Assembly: GCA_004555245.1 (NCBI GenBank)
Contig: SFIS01000033.1
Location: forward strand, 1-32,017
DNA length: 32,017 bases
Direction: 5' to 3'
Source: Bacteroidales bacterium
GTDB lineage: Bacteria; Bacteroidota; Bacteroidia; Bacteroidales; Bacteroidaceae
Of the stretch, positions 1 through 8,712 are shown piece by piece. Every line of letters starts with the position of its first letter. Position 1 is the first letter of the stretch. Under the pieces are notes generated by a model. It was not told the DNA's origin and did no database searches. It was given only the letters and a program-made list of their open reading frames with translations. Both the position numbers and the translations under genes were made by a program.

Positions 1-888
1 AACGGCCGTGGATACTCTTGGTTCGCAGGTCCTGGAAACAATGCGAAGTCAAACTTCTACAAGAACTTCACATTCCAGAACAACACCATCATCAACTCCT
101 CACGCCACGCTCTCGTGACAGAGAACAAGAACCTCGGATGGCCAGAGGGAACAAGATGGAACATCAACGTGTCGAACAACACATTCGTGAACTTCGCTCC
201 ACGTTCAAACAACAAGTCACACGGTCTCATCTTCGAGGTGGCATACATACCTGCCGGCTCAAAGATTACCTGCAAGAAGAACCTCTTCGTCTTCGCAGGC
301 AATCCTAACGACAAGGGACGTGACTACTACCAGAAGGGTATGAAAATATCAACGAAGGACCTCACATACGACTTTGCTGACAACTATTCTACCGTTGTTC
401 CTGCCTATGCAAACTTCAAAGCATCTAACGACCCGAAGACCACACTCATCGACGGTATGTTCGCACAGACAGCATTCTCCAACACATCAGATGGTGCTGG
501 ATACCAGAAGGGTCTGCTGAATGTCGGTGGTTACGGTGAGACACAGATAAAGTTCGGTGACAACCTCAACGAGAACGAGGCGGACGCAGTAGGCTACCAG
601 CTGACAGCAGAGGAGCTCTTCCGCAACCCTGCACCAATCGGAGCTGTCAACGCCAAGGAAGACTTCGAGAAGGACGCATACCGCCATGCAGACATCAGCG
701 GCTTCTACTATAACACTACTGACCGTGTGAAGAACCATCCAATCTACACCAAGCAGATTGGTGACCCACGCTGGCGCACAGGCGCATCATGGGACGGCGG
801 CTTCAACGTGACAGTGAAGTCAGGCGACAAGGTCTTCACTAAGTCAGCAGCTACAAAGAGCAGCCGCTCATCTTTCCGAATCTGGTAA
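1..888 (+). CDS. C-terminal part of a beta-helix protein (DUF5123/DUF4957-like), 5' end outside the window
   Basis: The frame is open from the first base to TAA at 886-888, giving about 295 residues with no start in view. The protein is rich in Asn, Gly and aromatic residues, with repeated strand-like segments such as FTFQNNTIINSS and INVSNNTFVNF. That pattern is typical of right-handed parallel beta-helix proteins, which in Bacteroidales are often secreted or surface proteins related to polysaccharide lyases and annotated DUF4957/DUF5123. The C-terminus (KSSRSSFRIW) shows no obvious sorting domain. No catalytic residues can be assigned from this fragment, so activity on pectin or another glycan is only a family-level guess. 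It ends 86 bases before a strong intrinsic terminator, so it is the last gene of its transcript. Confidence 0.7.
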   Translation, partial: NGRGYSWFAGPGNNAKSNFYKNFTFQNNTIINSSRHALVTENKNLGWPEGTRWNINVSNNTFVNFAPRSNNKSHGLIFEVAYIPAGSKITCKKNLFVFAGNPNDKGRDYYQKGMKISTKDLTYDFADNYSTVVPAYANFKASNDPKTTLIDGMFAQTAFSNTSDGAGYQKGLLNVGGYGETQIKFGDNLNENEADAVGYQLTAEELFRNPAPIGAVNAKEDFEKDAYRHADISGFYYNTTDRVKNHPIYTKQIGDPRWRTGASWDGGFNVTVKSGDKVFTKSAATKSSRSSFRIW

Positions 889-974
889 ACCCACCAGACA
901 TTTAGACATAGTGTATGATGCGGAGACATCATATATAATGTCCAACATCAATAGGATATTTATCCTACTCTAAG

Positions 975-1008
975 AAAGGGGCAGAGCCGTTTAAGCTCTG
1001 CCCCTTTT
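975..1008 (+). terminator. Intrinsic terminator after the beta-helix gene
   Basis: A perfect 13-bp stem (975-987 with 995-1007) around a 7-base loop ends in a run of four T. It contains GGGGCAGAGC and closely resembles the terminator at 2755-2785. Confidence 0.9.
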
Positions 1009-1127
1009 CGGGCTTTACGCTAACCAGTAGCAATGCAGGCTGGCTATGACCGCCGGTCTTCTTTTGTCAGATTGACGTTAGCAATGTTTCATGTGCCAGA
1101 GCATTTGTGTTTTTTTACATCTTTCTC

Positions 1128-1158
1128 TTTGAAATCTCATTTTTTTTCCCTAACTTTG
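1128..1158 (+). promoter_or_regulatory. Bacteroides-type promoter for the AAA/PD-(D/E)XK gene
   Basis: TTTG at 1128-1131 is followed after 19 bases by TAACTTTG at 1151-1158, matching the -33/-7 consensus of the Bacteroidetes primary sigma factor. Transcription would begin near 1165, which rules out an upstream start at 1033 and fixes the ATG at 1189. Confidence 0.85.
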
Positions 1159-1188
1159 TCCCCAAAAGAAACAGGCAACAGTAAAGAT

Positions 1189-2754
1189 ATGGAAAAGAAG
1201 GAACTGAAACGTTTGCCGGTAGGCATACAGACATTCTCCAAAATAAAGGAATTGGACTGTCTGTATATCGACAAGACTGAGTATATCTGGAATATGATAC
1301 ACCTCAGCAATTATATTTTCCTGAGCCGTCCGCGCCGGTTCGGCAAGTCTCTGCTCGTCTCTACGCTGCAGGCGTATTTCGAGGGGAGGAAGGAACTGTT
1401 CAAGGGTCTCTACATAGACAGCGTGGAGAAGGAATGGACGGAATATCCCGTGCTGCGCATAAGCATGGCTTCCGGCAAGCACATGGAGAAGGACCAGCTG
1501 GAACGCTATATAGGCAATCGCCTTGTTGAATATGAGAAAAGGTATGGCATTGCAAGTCCTGCAAAAGACAACAATGACAGGTTCACGAATCTGATAAGGG
1601 CAGCTTATGAAAAGACCGGCAAGAAGGTTGTGGTCCTCATCGACGAATACGACGCACCTCTGCTTGATGTAGTTCATGAGGATGAGACGCTTCCTGTGCT
1701 GCGCAATGTAATGCGCAATTTCTACGCGCCGCTGAAAGACTGCGACCCATATCTGCAGTTCGTGTTCCTCACCGGCATCACGAAGTTCTCCCAACTCAGC
1801 ATCTTCAGCGAGCTTAACAACCTGAAGAACATCTCGATGCGTCCCGACTATGCTGCCGTATGTGGCATCAGTCTTGAAGAGATGACATCTCAGATGTCAG
1901 ACTATATCGACGGTTTTGCCGCATCAAAAGGGATTTCACGCGACGAGACTATAAGTCGTCTGCAGCGTCAGTACGACGGCTATCATTTCACATGGCCGTC
2001 TCCTGACATCTTCAATCCGTACAGCCTGCTTAACGCATTTCAGGACTATCAGTTCACGAATTATTGGTTCTCTTCCGGCACTCCGACCTATCTGATAGAG
2101 ATGCTCCGCAAGTTCGACACCCTTCCCACCGACCTCAGCAGCATGGAAGGAAATGCCGACGACTTCGATGCTCCGACGGAAATGATGCCCACCGTCATGC
2201 CGCTGCTGTATCAAAGCGGTTACATCACGATCAAGGACTACGACGAAGTCTTCGACAGCTACACCCTCGGCATTCCCAACAACGAGGTGCGCATCGGCCT
2301 GACGAAAGCCCTCGTGCCTTCATACGTTATGCCTAACACCCTCATCGTCAACAATACCGCCCGCAACATAGCCCGCTGCCTTGCCAAGGACGACATCGAC
2401 GGCGCACTGGGTCTGCTGCAGAAGTTCCTCGGCACAGTGCCTTATTGCAACGGCGCAAACACCGAGGGACACTACCAGCAAGTGCTTTACATCATCTTCA
2501 CACTTATCTCCGACTATTTCGCCGATGTGGAGATACACACCCCGACAGGCCGTGTTGACCTTGTCCTCCAGACGAGGACCACCCTCTACCTCTTCGAGCT
2601 GAAGCTGGACAAGTCAGCCGATGCGGCCATGAAGCAGATAGACCTGAAAGACTATGCGCGGCGGTTCGCCCTCTGCGGGCTGCCGACAGTGAAGGCCGCC
2701 GTCAGTTTCGACACTGAAAGGCGCACCATCGGAGACTGGATAATCATGAAATAG
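1189..2754 (+). CDS. AAA-ATPase-like / PD-(D/E)XK nuclease-like protein (DUF1703 type)
   Basis: 521 residues. The N-terminal part matches the AAA_ATPase-like family: YIDKTEYI at about 27-33, a degenerate P-loop RPRRFGKS at 47-54, a Walker B-like VVVLIDEYD at 147-155, and FLTGITKFS further on. The C-terminus carries a PD-(D/E)XK-type core: Asp457 in GRVDLVL, then Glu470 and Lys472 in LFELKLD, followed by a conserved KDYARRF helix. This two-domain protein occurs in many paralogous copies in Bacteroidales genomes and its role is not established; nuclease activity is a structural prediction. The ATG at 1189 is chosen because the promoter's start site lies just upstream and because the family begins near KRLPVGIQTF. 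The gene has its own promoter and terminator and seems to be transcribed alone. Confidence 0.88.
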   Translation: MEKKELKRLPVGIQTFSKIKELDCLYIDKTEYIWNMIHLSNYIFLSRPRRFGKSLLVSTLQAYFEGRKELFKGLYIDSVEKEWTEYPVLRISMASGKHMEKDQLERYIGNRLVEYEKRYGIASPAKDNNDRFTNLIRAAYEKTGKKVVVLIDEYDAPLLDVVHEDETLPVLRNVMRNFYAPLKDCDPYLQFVFLTGITKFSQLSIFSELNNLKNISMRPDYAAVCGISLEEMTSQMSDYIDGFAASKGISRDETISRLQRQYDGYHFTWPSPDIFNPYSLLNAFQDYQFTNYWFSSGTPTYLIEMLRKFDTLPTDLSSMEGNADDFDAPTEMMPTVMPLLYQSGYITIKDYDEVFDSYTLGIPNNEVRIGLTKALVPSYVMPNTLIVNNTARNIARCLAKDDIDGALGLLQKFLGTVPYCNGANTEGHYQQVLYIIFTLISDYFADVEIHTPTGRVDLVLQTRTTLYLFELKLDKSADAAMKQIDLKDYARRFALCGLPTVKAAVSFDTERRTIGDWIIMK

Positions 2755-2785
2755 GGGTAGAGCCTCAACGGCTCTGCCCTTTTTT
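2755..2785 (+). terminator. Intrinsic terminator of the AAA/PD-(D/E)XK gene
   Basis: A 10-bp stem with one G-U pair (2755-2764 with 2770-2779) and a 5-base loop is followed by six T. It starts directly after the TAG stop codon and shares the GGGCAGAGCC core with the terminator at 975-1008. Confidence 0.9.
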
Positions 2786-2930
2786 AGTGCTCTGCATCAT
2801 CAACGGTATTACTTGTCATGCTCTCAGTCTGATATATGAGGCTGTCACGACAGTGTCTGCATTTGACATAGAACTTGAACATGCAGAACATTTATTTCGC
2901 TGTCTAAGCGCAAAAAGTATCCTCAAGCCG
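2786..2930. other. Intergenic stretch with no convincing gene
   Basis: This is the first part of the 309-base gap before the acyltransferase gene. A short open frame at 2787-3023 has no recognisable protein signature, and the TAACTTTG promoter element runs through it, so I do not call it a gene. Confidence 0.6.
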
Positions 2931-2960
2931 TTGGCGTTACAGAAAAAAACAGTAACTTTG
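2931..2960 (+). promoter_or_regulatory. Probable promoter of the acyltransferase gene
   Basis: TAACTTTG at 2953-2960 is a perfect -7 element. The -33 position holds TTGG at 2931-2934, a weaker match. The predicted leader is about 125 bases long. Confidence 0.65.
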
Positions 2961-3094
2961 TGCTTCGGTAGATATGGCAAGATTTCTGCAGCAGCATTGT
3001 TTCTCGCGTGTAAGTCAAGATAGATGTTGCTTGTTGCCAATTCTTTTCACATCTTGCCTCTCGTACAACTAACATCAGCAAAACAAGAAAAAGA

Positions 3095-4177
3095 ATGAAA
3101 GAACGCATTGCATTTGTCGATTACATCCGTGTGACAGCCTGTTTCTTAGTTATGCTGGTTCATGCCAGCGAGGTGTTTTACAACATGGGTCCAGTCTCCG
3201 AGGTAGCCAATGAAGCCAACCGTCTGTGGGTCTCTGTCTATGACGGATTCTTCGGCCGCATCTCCGTCCCCCTGTTTATGATTGTCTCCGCCTTCCTCCT
3301 TGTCCCTGTCCGCCGAGACATGACGATGTGTCAGTTCTACCGTCGCCGCTTCCTTCGCATTCTTCCGCCATTTGTAATATTCCTTGTCCTGTATGCCGTT
3401 CTACCCGCCCTGTGGGGTGCCATGACATGGCGTGAAGCCTTGGAAGCGCTGATGATGGTGCCTTTCAACTTTCCTCCTATAGCCGGCCATCTGTGGTTCA
3501 TGTATCCGCTGATAAGCATCTATCTCATCATCCCTGTCGTTTCGCCGTGGCTTGAGCGGGCCACTGCCCGCGAGGAACGGGTTTTCCTCTCCATCTTTGC
3601 ATTCTCCACGCTCACGCCGTGGCTCCACCGCTTTGTCTCGCCCGAACTTTGGGGCGAGTGCTTCTGGAATCAGTATTCCGCCCTCTGGTATTGTTCCGGC
3701 TATCTCGGCTATCTTGTCCTTGCCCATTACGTCCGTGTCCACATCAGATGGTCGCAGCTCAGACGTATGACGGTCGGGGCGGTATGCTTTATTGTCGGAG
3801 CTGCCTTCTCGGCATGGAGTTTCTGGTTGGTGGCAGAACCGGGAGTGCGTATGGAGACACCGATGATGGAATGGTCGTGGGAGTTCTGCACGCCTAACGT
3901 CCTTCTCTCCACATTCGGGGCCTTCCTGCTCTTCACATGTATCACGAAAGCCCCGAAGTGGATCAACAGCCTCGCTCGTCTCACGTTCGGAATGTATCTG
4001 ATGCATATATTCTTCCTCACGTTCATAGTAGAGTGGATTGTCAGAGGCAATGTTGCAGCCCCCGTCCTTCACGTGGCGATTGCTATCCCTACAATAGCCT
4101 TGCTGACGTATCTGTGCTGTGCCGTGGTCACGAAACTCATCTCCCTCATTCCCGGAAGCAAGTACATCGTAGGGTGA
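3095..4177 (+). CDS. Membrane acyltransferase, acyltransferase-3 (OafA/WecH-like) family
   Basis: 360 residues. The N-terminus (AFVDYIRVTACFLVMLVHASE) has the family layout: a first membrane helix with Asp9 and Arg12, followed by the conserved His23 expected in the active site. About ten hydrophobic helices follow, separated by short basic loops such as RRRFLRILPPF. Enzymes of this family transfer acetyl or other acyl groups to cell-surface sugars (O-antigen, capsule, peptidoglycan) from the cytoplasmic membrane. The substrate cannot be read from the sequence. No glycan cluster surrounds it, although a heptosyltransferase-like gene lies 3 kb away on the other strand. It is probably monocistronic, with a promoter at about 2931-2960 and a hairpin terminator at 4254-4302. 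Confidence 0.9.
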   Translation: MKERIAFVDYIRVTACFLVMLVHASEVFYNMGPVSEVANEANRLWVSVYDGFFGRISVPLFMIVSAFLLVPVRRDMTMCQFYRRRFLRILPPFVIFLVLYAVLPALWGAMTWREALEALMMVPFNFPPIAGHLWFMYPLISIYLIIPVVSPWLERATAREERVFLSIFAFSTLTPWLHRFVSPELWGECFWNQYSALWYCSGYLGYLVLAHYVRVHIRWSQLRRMTVGAVCFIVGAAFSAWSFWLVAEPGVRMETPMMEWSWEFCTPNVLLSTFGAFLLFTCITKAPKWINSLARLTFGMYLMHIFFLTFIVEWIVRGNVAAPVLHVAIAIPTIALLTYLCCAVVTKLISLIPGSKYIVG

Positions 4178-4253
4178 GCCCGTCTGTAATCATAGAGACT
4201 CGAGCTGTATAGAGTGTGATGTGCTTACTCTTACACCTTATTATATATATATG

Positions 4254-4302
4254 CCAGAAGGCAGGCTCTGACTGAATAGTGTCAGAACCTGCCTTCTTCT
4301 GG
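4254..4302 (+). terminator. Terminator hairpin after the acyltransferase gene
   Basis: A long stem joins CCAGAA-GGCAGG-TCTGAC (4254-4272) with its near-complement at 4281-4302, with a small bulge and one mismatch. It lies between convergent genes and has only a weak T-rich tail, so it could act in both directions. Confidence 0.75.
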
Positions 4303-4441
4303 TATTTGTTGACATAGAGCGCCGGCATTTGCATGATGCCGCACGCTGTTAATTCCAACTTTTTCCGTTGTCAAGATTTTTCATCTTGCGGCTCGGTTTT
4401 TGCGTCTCGTTTTTTCGGACATGGATCCTGCATTTGCAGTA
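4303..4441. other. Convergent intergenic spacer with small hairpins
   Basis: This stretch holds two short inverted repeats: CGGCAT/ATGCCG around 4322-4340 and CAAGAT/ATCTTG around 4372-4387. The second is followed by T-rich sequence. I see no gene here. Confidence 0.5.
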
Positions 4442-4473
4442 GGCAGACGGCAGCAGATATGATGCCGTCTGCC
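4442..4473 (-). terminator. Hairpin terminating the minus-strand Nfn operon
   Basis: A perfect 11-bp stem (GGCAGACGGCA, 4442-4452, with 4463-4473) and a 10-base loop lie just 3' of the minus-strand gene ending at 4480. The minus-strand side has no clear T run, so the terminator call rests on position and stem strength. Confidence 0.65.
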
Positions 4474-4479
4474 CGGCTG

Positions 4480-6837
4480 TCATTCTTTCGCCAACGCCTC
4501 GTGCATGCTTGCCGCCGCGCGGCGACCGTCGCCCATTGCGAGTATCACCGTTGCTCCGCCTCTCACGATGTCACCTCCGGCATAGAGTCCGGTATGGCTT
4601 GATTCCATCATGTCGTTTACGGCTATCGTGTTCTTCCGTCCGAGTTCGAGACCTGCTACGGATTTCGGCACGAGCGGGTTTGGCGAGACACCTACGGCAA
4701 CCACAACCTGATCGACATCAATAGTGATGCGTCGCCCGGTATCTACAGGCGAGCGTCGTCCGGAAGCGTCCGGCTCGCCAAGTTCCATCACAGCCAGTAC
4801 GGCCTGCCGCACAGCGCCTTTCTCGTCGGCGATATATTCTACGGGGTTGTGTAGCGTGAGGAAGGTGATGCCTTCTTCTTTCGCGTGTTTCACCTCCTCA
4901 AGACGTGCCGGCATTTCTGCCTCCGAACGGCGATAGACGAGAGTGACATCCGCGCCGAGACGTTTTGCCGTGCGGCATGAGTCCATCGCGGTGTTGCCGC
5001 CGCCGACAACGAGCACGCTCTTTGCCGGGTTGATGGGGGTGTCGGTGAGAGGGTTGGCTGCGTCCATGAGGTTGACGCGTGTGAGATACTCGTTTGACGA
5101 CATGATGTTGATAAGGTTCTCGCCGGGGATGTTCATAAAGTTCGGCAGCCCGGCTCCCGACCCTACGAAGATGCCTTTGTAGCCGTCGTCTTCAAGCTGT
5201 TCGATGGTGATTGTCTTTCCGATGATGGTGTCCGTGTGGAACTGCACGCCAAGTTTGCGCAGGTTGTCGATTTCCACATCCACGATGCGGTTGGGTAGGC
5301 GGAACTCCGGTATGCCGTATTTAAGCACGCCTCCAATCTCGTGCAGAGCCTCAAAGACGTGTACCTCGTAGCCGCGCTTTATCATGTCGCCGGCGAAGCT
5401 CAGTCCGGAAGGTCCTGAACCTACGACGGCAATCTTCTTCCCGTTGGCTGGTTCGCAATGCGGAAGCACTGCCGCGCCCGATTCCCGCTCGTAGTCTGCC
5501 GCGAAGCGTTCGAGATAGCCTATGGCGACAGCCGGCTCGTTCATCTTCAGGTGTATGCACTTGCTCTCGCACTGTTTCTCCTGCGGGCAGACGCGTCCGC
5601 AGACAGCGGGGAGGGCAGAGGTCATCTTCAGCACCTGCGAAGCCTTTAGGAATTCGCCCCGTTCGATGTTCTTTATGAACGACGGTATGTTGATGTTCAC
5701 CGGGCATCCTTCTACGCATTGCGGTTTGGGACAGTCGAGACAACGTTTCGCCTCAAGCAGTGCCTGCTCTTCGGTGAGGCCTTTGTTGACCTCTTCGAGA
5801 CGTGTTGTGGCACGGTAGTCCGGGTCGAGTTCGGGCATGGTGACACGCGGTATGAGGGCCCGTTCTTTCGGCTTCATGCTCTTTCGCAGAGCCTCGCGCC
5901 ATGGAGCGTTGCGGTCGGTGAGGCTGTCGGCACTCTCTTCTTCGCCGCCCGTTTCTGCTGCTTCAGACTGCATTGCGCGGCATCCCGCCTCGGCGTGTGG
6001 ACGCACATGTTCGTGCAGATGCTCGGTGATGTGCTCCATCTCTGTCTGTTCTTCGCGCTTGAAGGTGCTCATGCGCTTGAACATCTCGTCCCAGTCCACC
6101 AGTGCTCCGTCAAACTCGGGGCCGTCGATGCATACAAACTTCGTCTTGCCGCCAATCGTGAGACGGCAGGCGCCGCACATTCCTGTGCCGTCAACCATGA
6201 TGGTGTTGAGGGAGACATCTGTCGGGATGCCGTATTTCTGTGTGGTGAGGCAGGCGAACTTCATCATTATCGCCGGTCCGATGGCGAATGCCTTGTCTAT
6301 CTTTTCTTGCTGTATGAACTTCTCCATGCCTACAGTCACGACGCCTTTCTCTCCGCGTGTGCCGTCGTCTGTCATGACAATCACTTCGTCAGAGTGCCGG
6401 CGTATCTCGTCTTCGAGAATGACGAGGTCAGCAGAGCGTCCTGCTATGACAGAGAGCACTCTGTTGCCTGCTGCCTTCAGTGCCTTCACGATGGGCAGGA
6501 GCGGCGCCGTGCCGACGCCTCCTGATGCGCAGAGCACAGTGCCGTAGTTCTCTATGTGTGTGGCGTTGCCTAACGGGCCGACGATGTCGAGGAGGTATTC
6601 TCCAACCTCGAGGTCGCAGATTTTCGTGCTCGACAGGCCCACTTTCTGTATGACAAGAGTGATGGTGCCGCGGCTGGTGTCGGCGTCGGCAATGGTGAGG
6701 GGCAGGCGTTCGCCCATCTCATCTACACGTACGATGACAAAGTGTCCGGCTTTGCGGCTGCGTGCTATCAGCGGAGCTTCTACTTCGAACATGAAGACTT
6801 TCTCCGAGAATTGTTCTTTGCGTACTATTTTATTCAT
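4480..6837 (-). CDS. Fused NfnS-NfnL type flavoprotein (ferredoxin-NADP+ reductase / NADPH-dependent glutamate synthase-like)
   Basis: 785 residues in two parts. Residues 1 to about 260 form an FAD/NAD-binding, PyrK-like reductase. It has a [2Fe-2S] site in DGTGMCGACR, with Asp216, Cys221, Cys224 and Cys236 as likely ligands; an Asp ligand is known for NfnS (NfnA) subunits. Residues from about 330 on match the glutamate synthase small subunit/NfnL. There are two four-Cys clusters (366, 369, 374, 378 and 413, 417, 423, 427), a GSGPSG FAD motif at 473-478, and a second nucleotide-binding GGGNTAMDS. The usual annotation is dihydroorotate dehydrogenase B NAD-binding subunit/glutamate synthase. 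Electron-bifurcating transhydrogenation between NADH, NADPH and ferredoxin is the likelier role, since no large GltB subunit or PyrD is adjacent. A polar, His/Glu-rich linker lies at about 262-310. It is the last gene of the minus-strand operon, 96 bases after the GT9 gene. Confidence 0.9.
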   Translation of the reverse strand: MNKIVRKEQFSEKVFMFEVEAPLIARSRKAGHFVIVRVDEMGERLPLTIADADTSRGTITLVIQKVGLSSTKICDLEVGEYLLDIVGPLGNATHIENYGTVLCASGGVGTAPLLPIVKALKAAGNRVLSVIAGRSADLVILEDEIRRHSDEVIVMTDDGTRGEKGVVTVGMEKFIQQEKIDKAFAIGPAIMMKFACLTTQKYGIPTDVSLNTIMVDGTGMCGACRLTIGGKTKFVCIDGPEFDGALVDWDEMFKRMSTFKREEQTEMEHITEHLHEHVRPHAEAGCRAMQSEAAETGGEEESADSLTDRNAPWREALRKSMKPKERALIPRVTMPELDPDYRATTRLEEVNKGLTEEQALLEAKRCLDCPKPQCVEGCPVNINIPSFIKNIERGEFLKASQVLKMTSALPAVCGRVCPQEKQCESKCIHLKMNEPAVAIGYLERFAADYERESGAAVLPHCEPANGKKIAVVGSGPSGLSFAGDMIKRGYEVHVFEALHEIGGVLKYGIPEFRLPNRIVDVEIDNLRKLGVQFHTDTIIGKTITIEQLEDDGYKGIFVGSGAGLPNFMNIPGENLINIMSSNEYLTRVNLMDAANPLTDTPINPAKSVLVVGGGNTAMDSCRTAKRLGADVTLVYRRSEAEMPARLEEVKHAKEEGITFLTLHNPVEYIADEKGAVRQAVLAVMELGEPDASGRRSPVDTGRRITIDVDQVVVAVGVSPNPLVPKSVAGLELGRKNTIAVNDMMESSHTGLYAGGDIVRGGATVILAMGDGRRAAASMHEALAKE

Positions 6838-6933
6838 GTCTATAATGGTGTTTTTTTGTTTTCCGGTTGTTTCAGTTGCAGTGGTCGTGTGTGGTTGGTC
6901 TGTCGGTGTCGTCCCGCTGTTGCCGTTTTCTGC

Positions 6934-8070
6934 TCATCTCAGGTGCGCCTCTATCTTCCTGACGATTTCGTCGGGCGTGATGCGGCAGAGGCACGGGTAG
7001 TCTTTCTTTTTGCACGCCTTGTTGCCGTAGATGCTGCACGGGCGGCAGTCGAGGTCGGTCTGTACGGTGTCGTCGAGGCTCTGTCCCCATCCGAGGAAAC
7101 CGGCGGCGGGATGCGTCGCTCCCCATATGCTGACGACGGGTGTGCCTACAAGCGATGCGAGGTGCATGTTTGCGGAATCCATCGACACCATACAGTCGAG
7201 GCGGCTGATGAGCGTGAGCTCCTCTTTCATGCCGTTGCATCTGGCAGAGGCGAACACCATGTTCTCGTATCCGCCACACCATGTGTCGAAGACAGCCTTT
7301 TCTTTCGCGCCGCCTCCGAAGAGCAGGATGTTTGTTCCGGGATGGCGGCTGACGAGAATCCTTATGACTTCTTCCATGAGATGTAGCGGGTAGATCTTCC
7401 CGGCGTGTGCGGCGAAGGGCGCGATGCCAACGGCGGGTGACGCTGCCGTATCTATCTTGTTGCAGAGGGCGGCGGCGTGCGGCGAGAGAGTGCTGCTGTC
7501 TGTCTTCAGTATCTCCTGTCTCTCGGGGTGGATGAGAATGCTGCGCCCGGCCTGCGCGATGGCGGCGGCATAGTTCTCGAAGGCTGTCGGGAGGCTGCCG
7601 GCGGCCTTTGCCCCCTGGCGTGTGAGGAGTCTCCGGGAGCTGCGGTGCTTGTCTATGCATGAAACAGGAATGCCCGCAATGCGGAATCGCATGCGGGCAT
7701 ATTTCGTGCGCAGGACATCGTGCAGGTCGATGACTTGGTCGGGCTGCTGCCCGGCGAGGGTCTGGTAGAGGCGTTCCATGCCCGTCAGGCCTTTGTATCT
7801 CTTGTCTTTCAGGTCGATGGGGAGGAATGTGACGTTGTCTGCAAGATTGTCGTAGAATGTGGCGGCAAAGGGACGGCTGGCGAATACGATATGTGTGTCA
7901 GGACATTTCTCTGCCAAAGCCTTGACCACGGGCACTGTCATCGCGACGTCGCCAAGTGCGGAGAAACGCATCAGTAGCAGAGTGTCGCTATATGTGCGTA
8001 CAGTGTTGGGGCGTGTTTGTCGGTTGTTGTGATTCTCCATTTCTTTTTGTCCCGCCTCGTGCTTTGCCAT
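6934..8070 (-). CDS. Glycosyltransferase family 9 (ADP-heptose:LPS heptosyltransferase-like)
   Basis: 378 residues. The N-terminal Rossmann motif LLLMRFSALGDVAMTVPVVK (about 31-50) and the C-terminal SMDSANMHLASLVGTPVVSIWG are hallmarks of GT9 enzymes, which add heptose or related sugars to the lipopolysaccharide core at the inner membrane. A Cys cluster near the C-terminus (CRPCSIYGNKACKKKDYPC) is also typical of the family. The start at 8070 follows a GAGAG stretch and lies 39 bases after the upstream stop. A second ATG ten codons in (8040) is equally possible, because the family-conserved part begins only at about residue 30. It sits between the DUF4254 gene and the fused flavoprotein on the same strand; DUF4254 beside GT9 is a familiar Bacteroidetes pairing. 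Confidence 0.9.
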   Translation of the reverse strand: MAKHEAGQKEMENHNNRQTRPNTVRTYSDTLLLMRFSALGDVAMTVPVVKALAEKCPDTHIVFASRPFAATFYDNLADNVTFLPIDLKDKRYKGLTGMERLYQTLAGQQPDQVIDLHDVLRTKYARMRFRIAGIPVSCIDKHRSSRRLLTRQGAKAAGSLPTAFENYAAAIAQAGRSILIHPERQEILKTDSSTLSPHAAALCNKIDTAASPAVGIAPFAAHAGKIYPLHLMEEVIRILVSRHPGTNILLFGGGAKEKAVFDTWCGGYENMVFASARCNGMKEELTLISRLDCMVSMDSANMHLASLVGTPVVSIWGATHPAAGFLGWGQSLDDTVQTDLDCRPCSIYGNKACKKKDYPCLCRITPDEIVRKIEAHLR

Positions 8071-8109
8071 ATCTCTCGGCCTTTTTGTCTGACGGGCTGT
8101 GCCAGAGGG

Positions 8110-8712
8110 TTATTTCTTGTATAGGACGGGGTTTGTGGAGGGGTCGTTGTACATCTTCATCTGCCGATAGACTTTCATGTATTTGCGTCCCGCCTGTATG
8201 TCGGCAAGCAGCTGGTCGATGGCGGTGGAGAGGTCGGTGTTCTGCTCGAGCAGGACATCGAGCTTTGCCTGGCATTTCGCCTTGTGCTCTTCCGTGGCGT
8301 CGGTGCGGTTCACCTGCTCCTGCATGTGGTATATCTTTAGCTGCAGGATGCTGAGGCGGTCAACGGCCCATGCGGGCGATTCGGTGTTGATGGTGGCGTC
8401 TTCAGACACCCGGACGTCGGAGTAGAGCTGGCGGAAGTAGGAGTCGATCTGCTCTACGAGGTCGGTGCGGTCCTGGTTCGACTGGTCGATGCGGCGTTTC
8501 AGCGACACGGCTTCTATGGGGGCGATATGCGGGTCGCGGATGATGTCTTCATAGTGCCACTGCACAGTGTCTATCCAGCATTTCAGATAGAGGCGGTTCT
8601 CTATCTCGTCGCGGCTGTATGGGTTGTTGATGGGGGTGTCAACGTTGTCTTTTACATGATAGTCTGCTATTGCCTGGTTGAATATTCTGATGGCGGTCTG
8701 TGTAAAAGTCAT
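8110..8712 (-). CDS. DUF4254 family protein
   Basis: 200 residues beginning MTFTQTAIRIFNQAIADYH. It is a soluble, mostly helical protein of the DUF4254 family, which is found almost only in Bacteroidetes and usually beside a GT9 glycosyltransferase, as here. Residues 40-70 include WIDTVQWHYEDIIRDP, the most family-like stretch. The C-terminal half is a charged helical region, probably coiled coil. No catalytic motif is visible and function is unknown; a role in lipopolysaccharide or surface-glycan synthesis is inferred only from the neighbour. An upstream in-frame extension to 8994 would run through the promoter and into the repeat array, so the ATG at 8712 is preferred. Confidence 0.85.
   Translation of the reverse strand: MTFTQTAIRIFNQAIADYHVKDNVDTPINNPYSRDEIENRLYLKCWIDTVQWHYEDIIRDPHIAPIEAVSLKRRIDQSNQDRTDLVEQIDSYFRQLYSDVRVSEDATINTESPAWAVDRLSILQLKIYHMQEQVNRTDATEEHKAKCQAKLDVLLEQNTDLSTAIDQLLADIQAGRKYMKVYRQMKMYNDPSTNPVLYKK

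Noticed and set aside
1033..1188. Upstream extension of the AAA/PD-(D/E)XK protein to an ATG at 1033
   Set aside because: The extension would run through the promoter at 1128-1158 and has no family-like sequence.
2787..3023. Small plus-strand gene before the acyltransferase
   Set aside because: It has no signature and overlaps the acyltransferase promoter.
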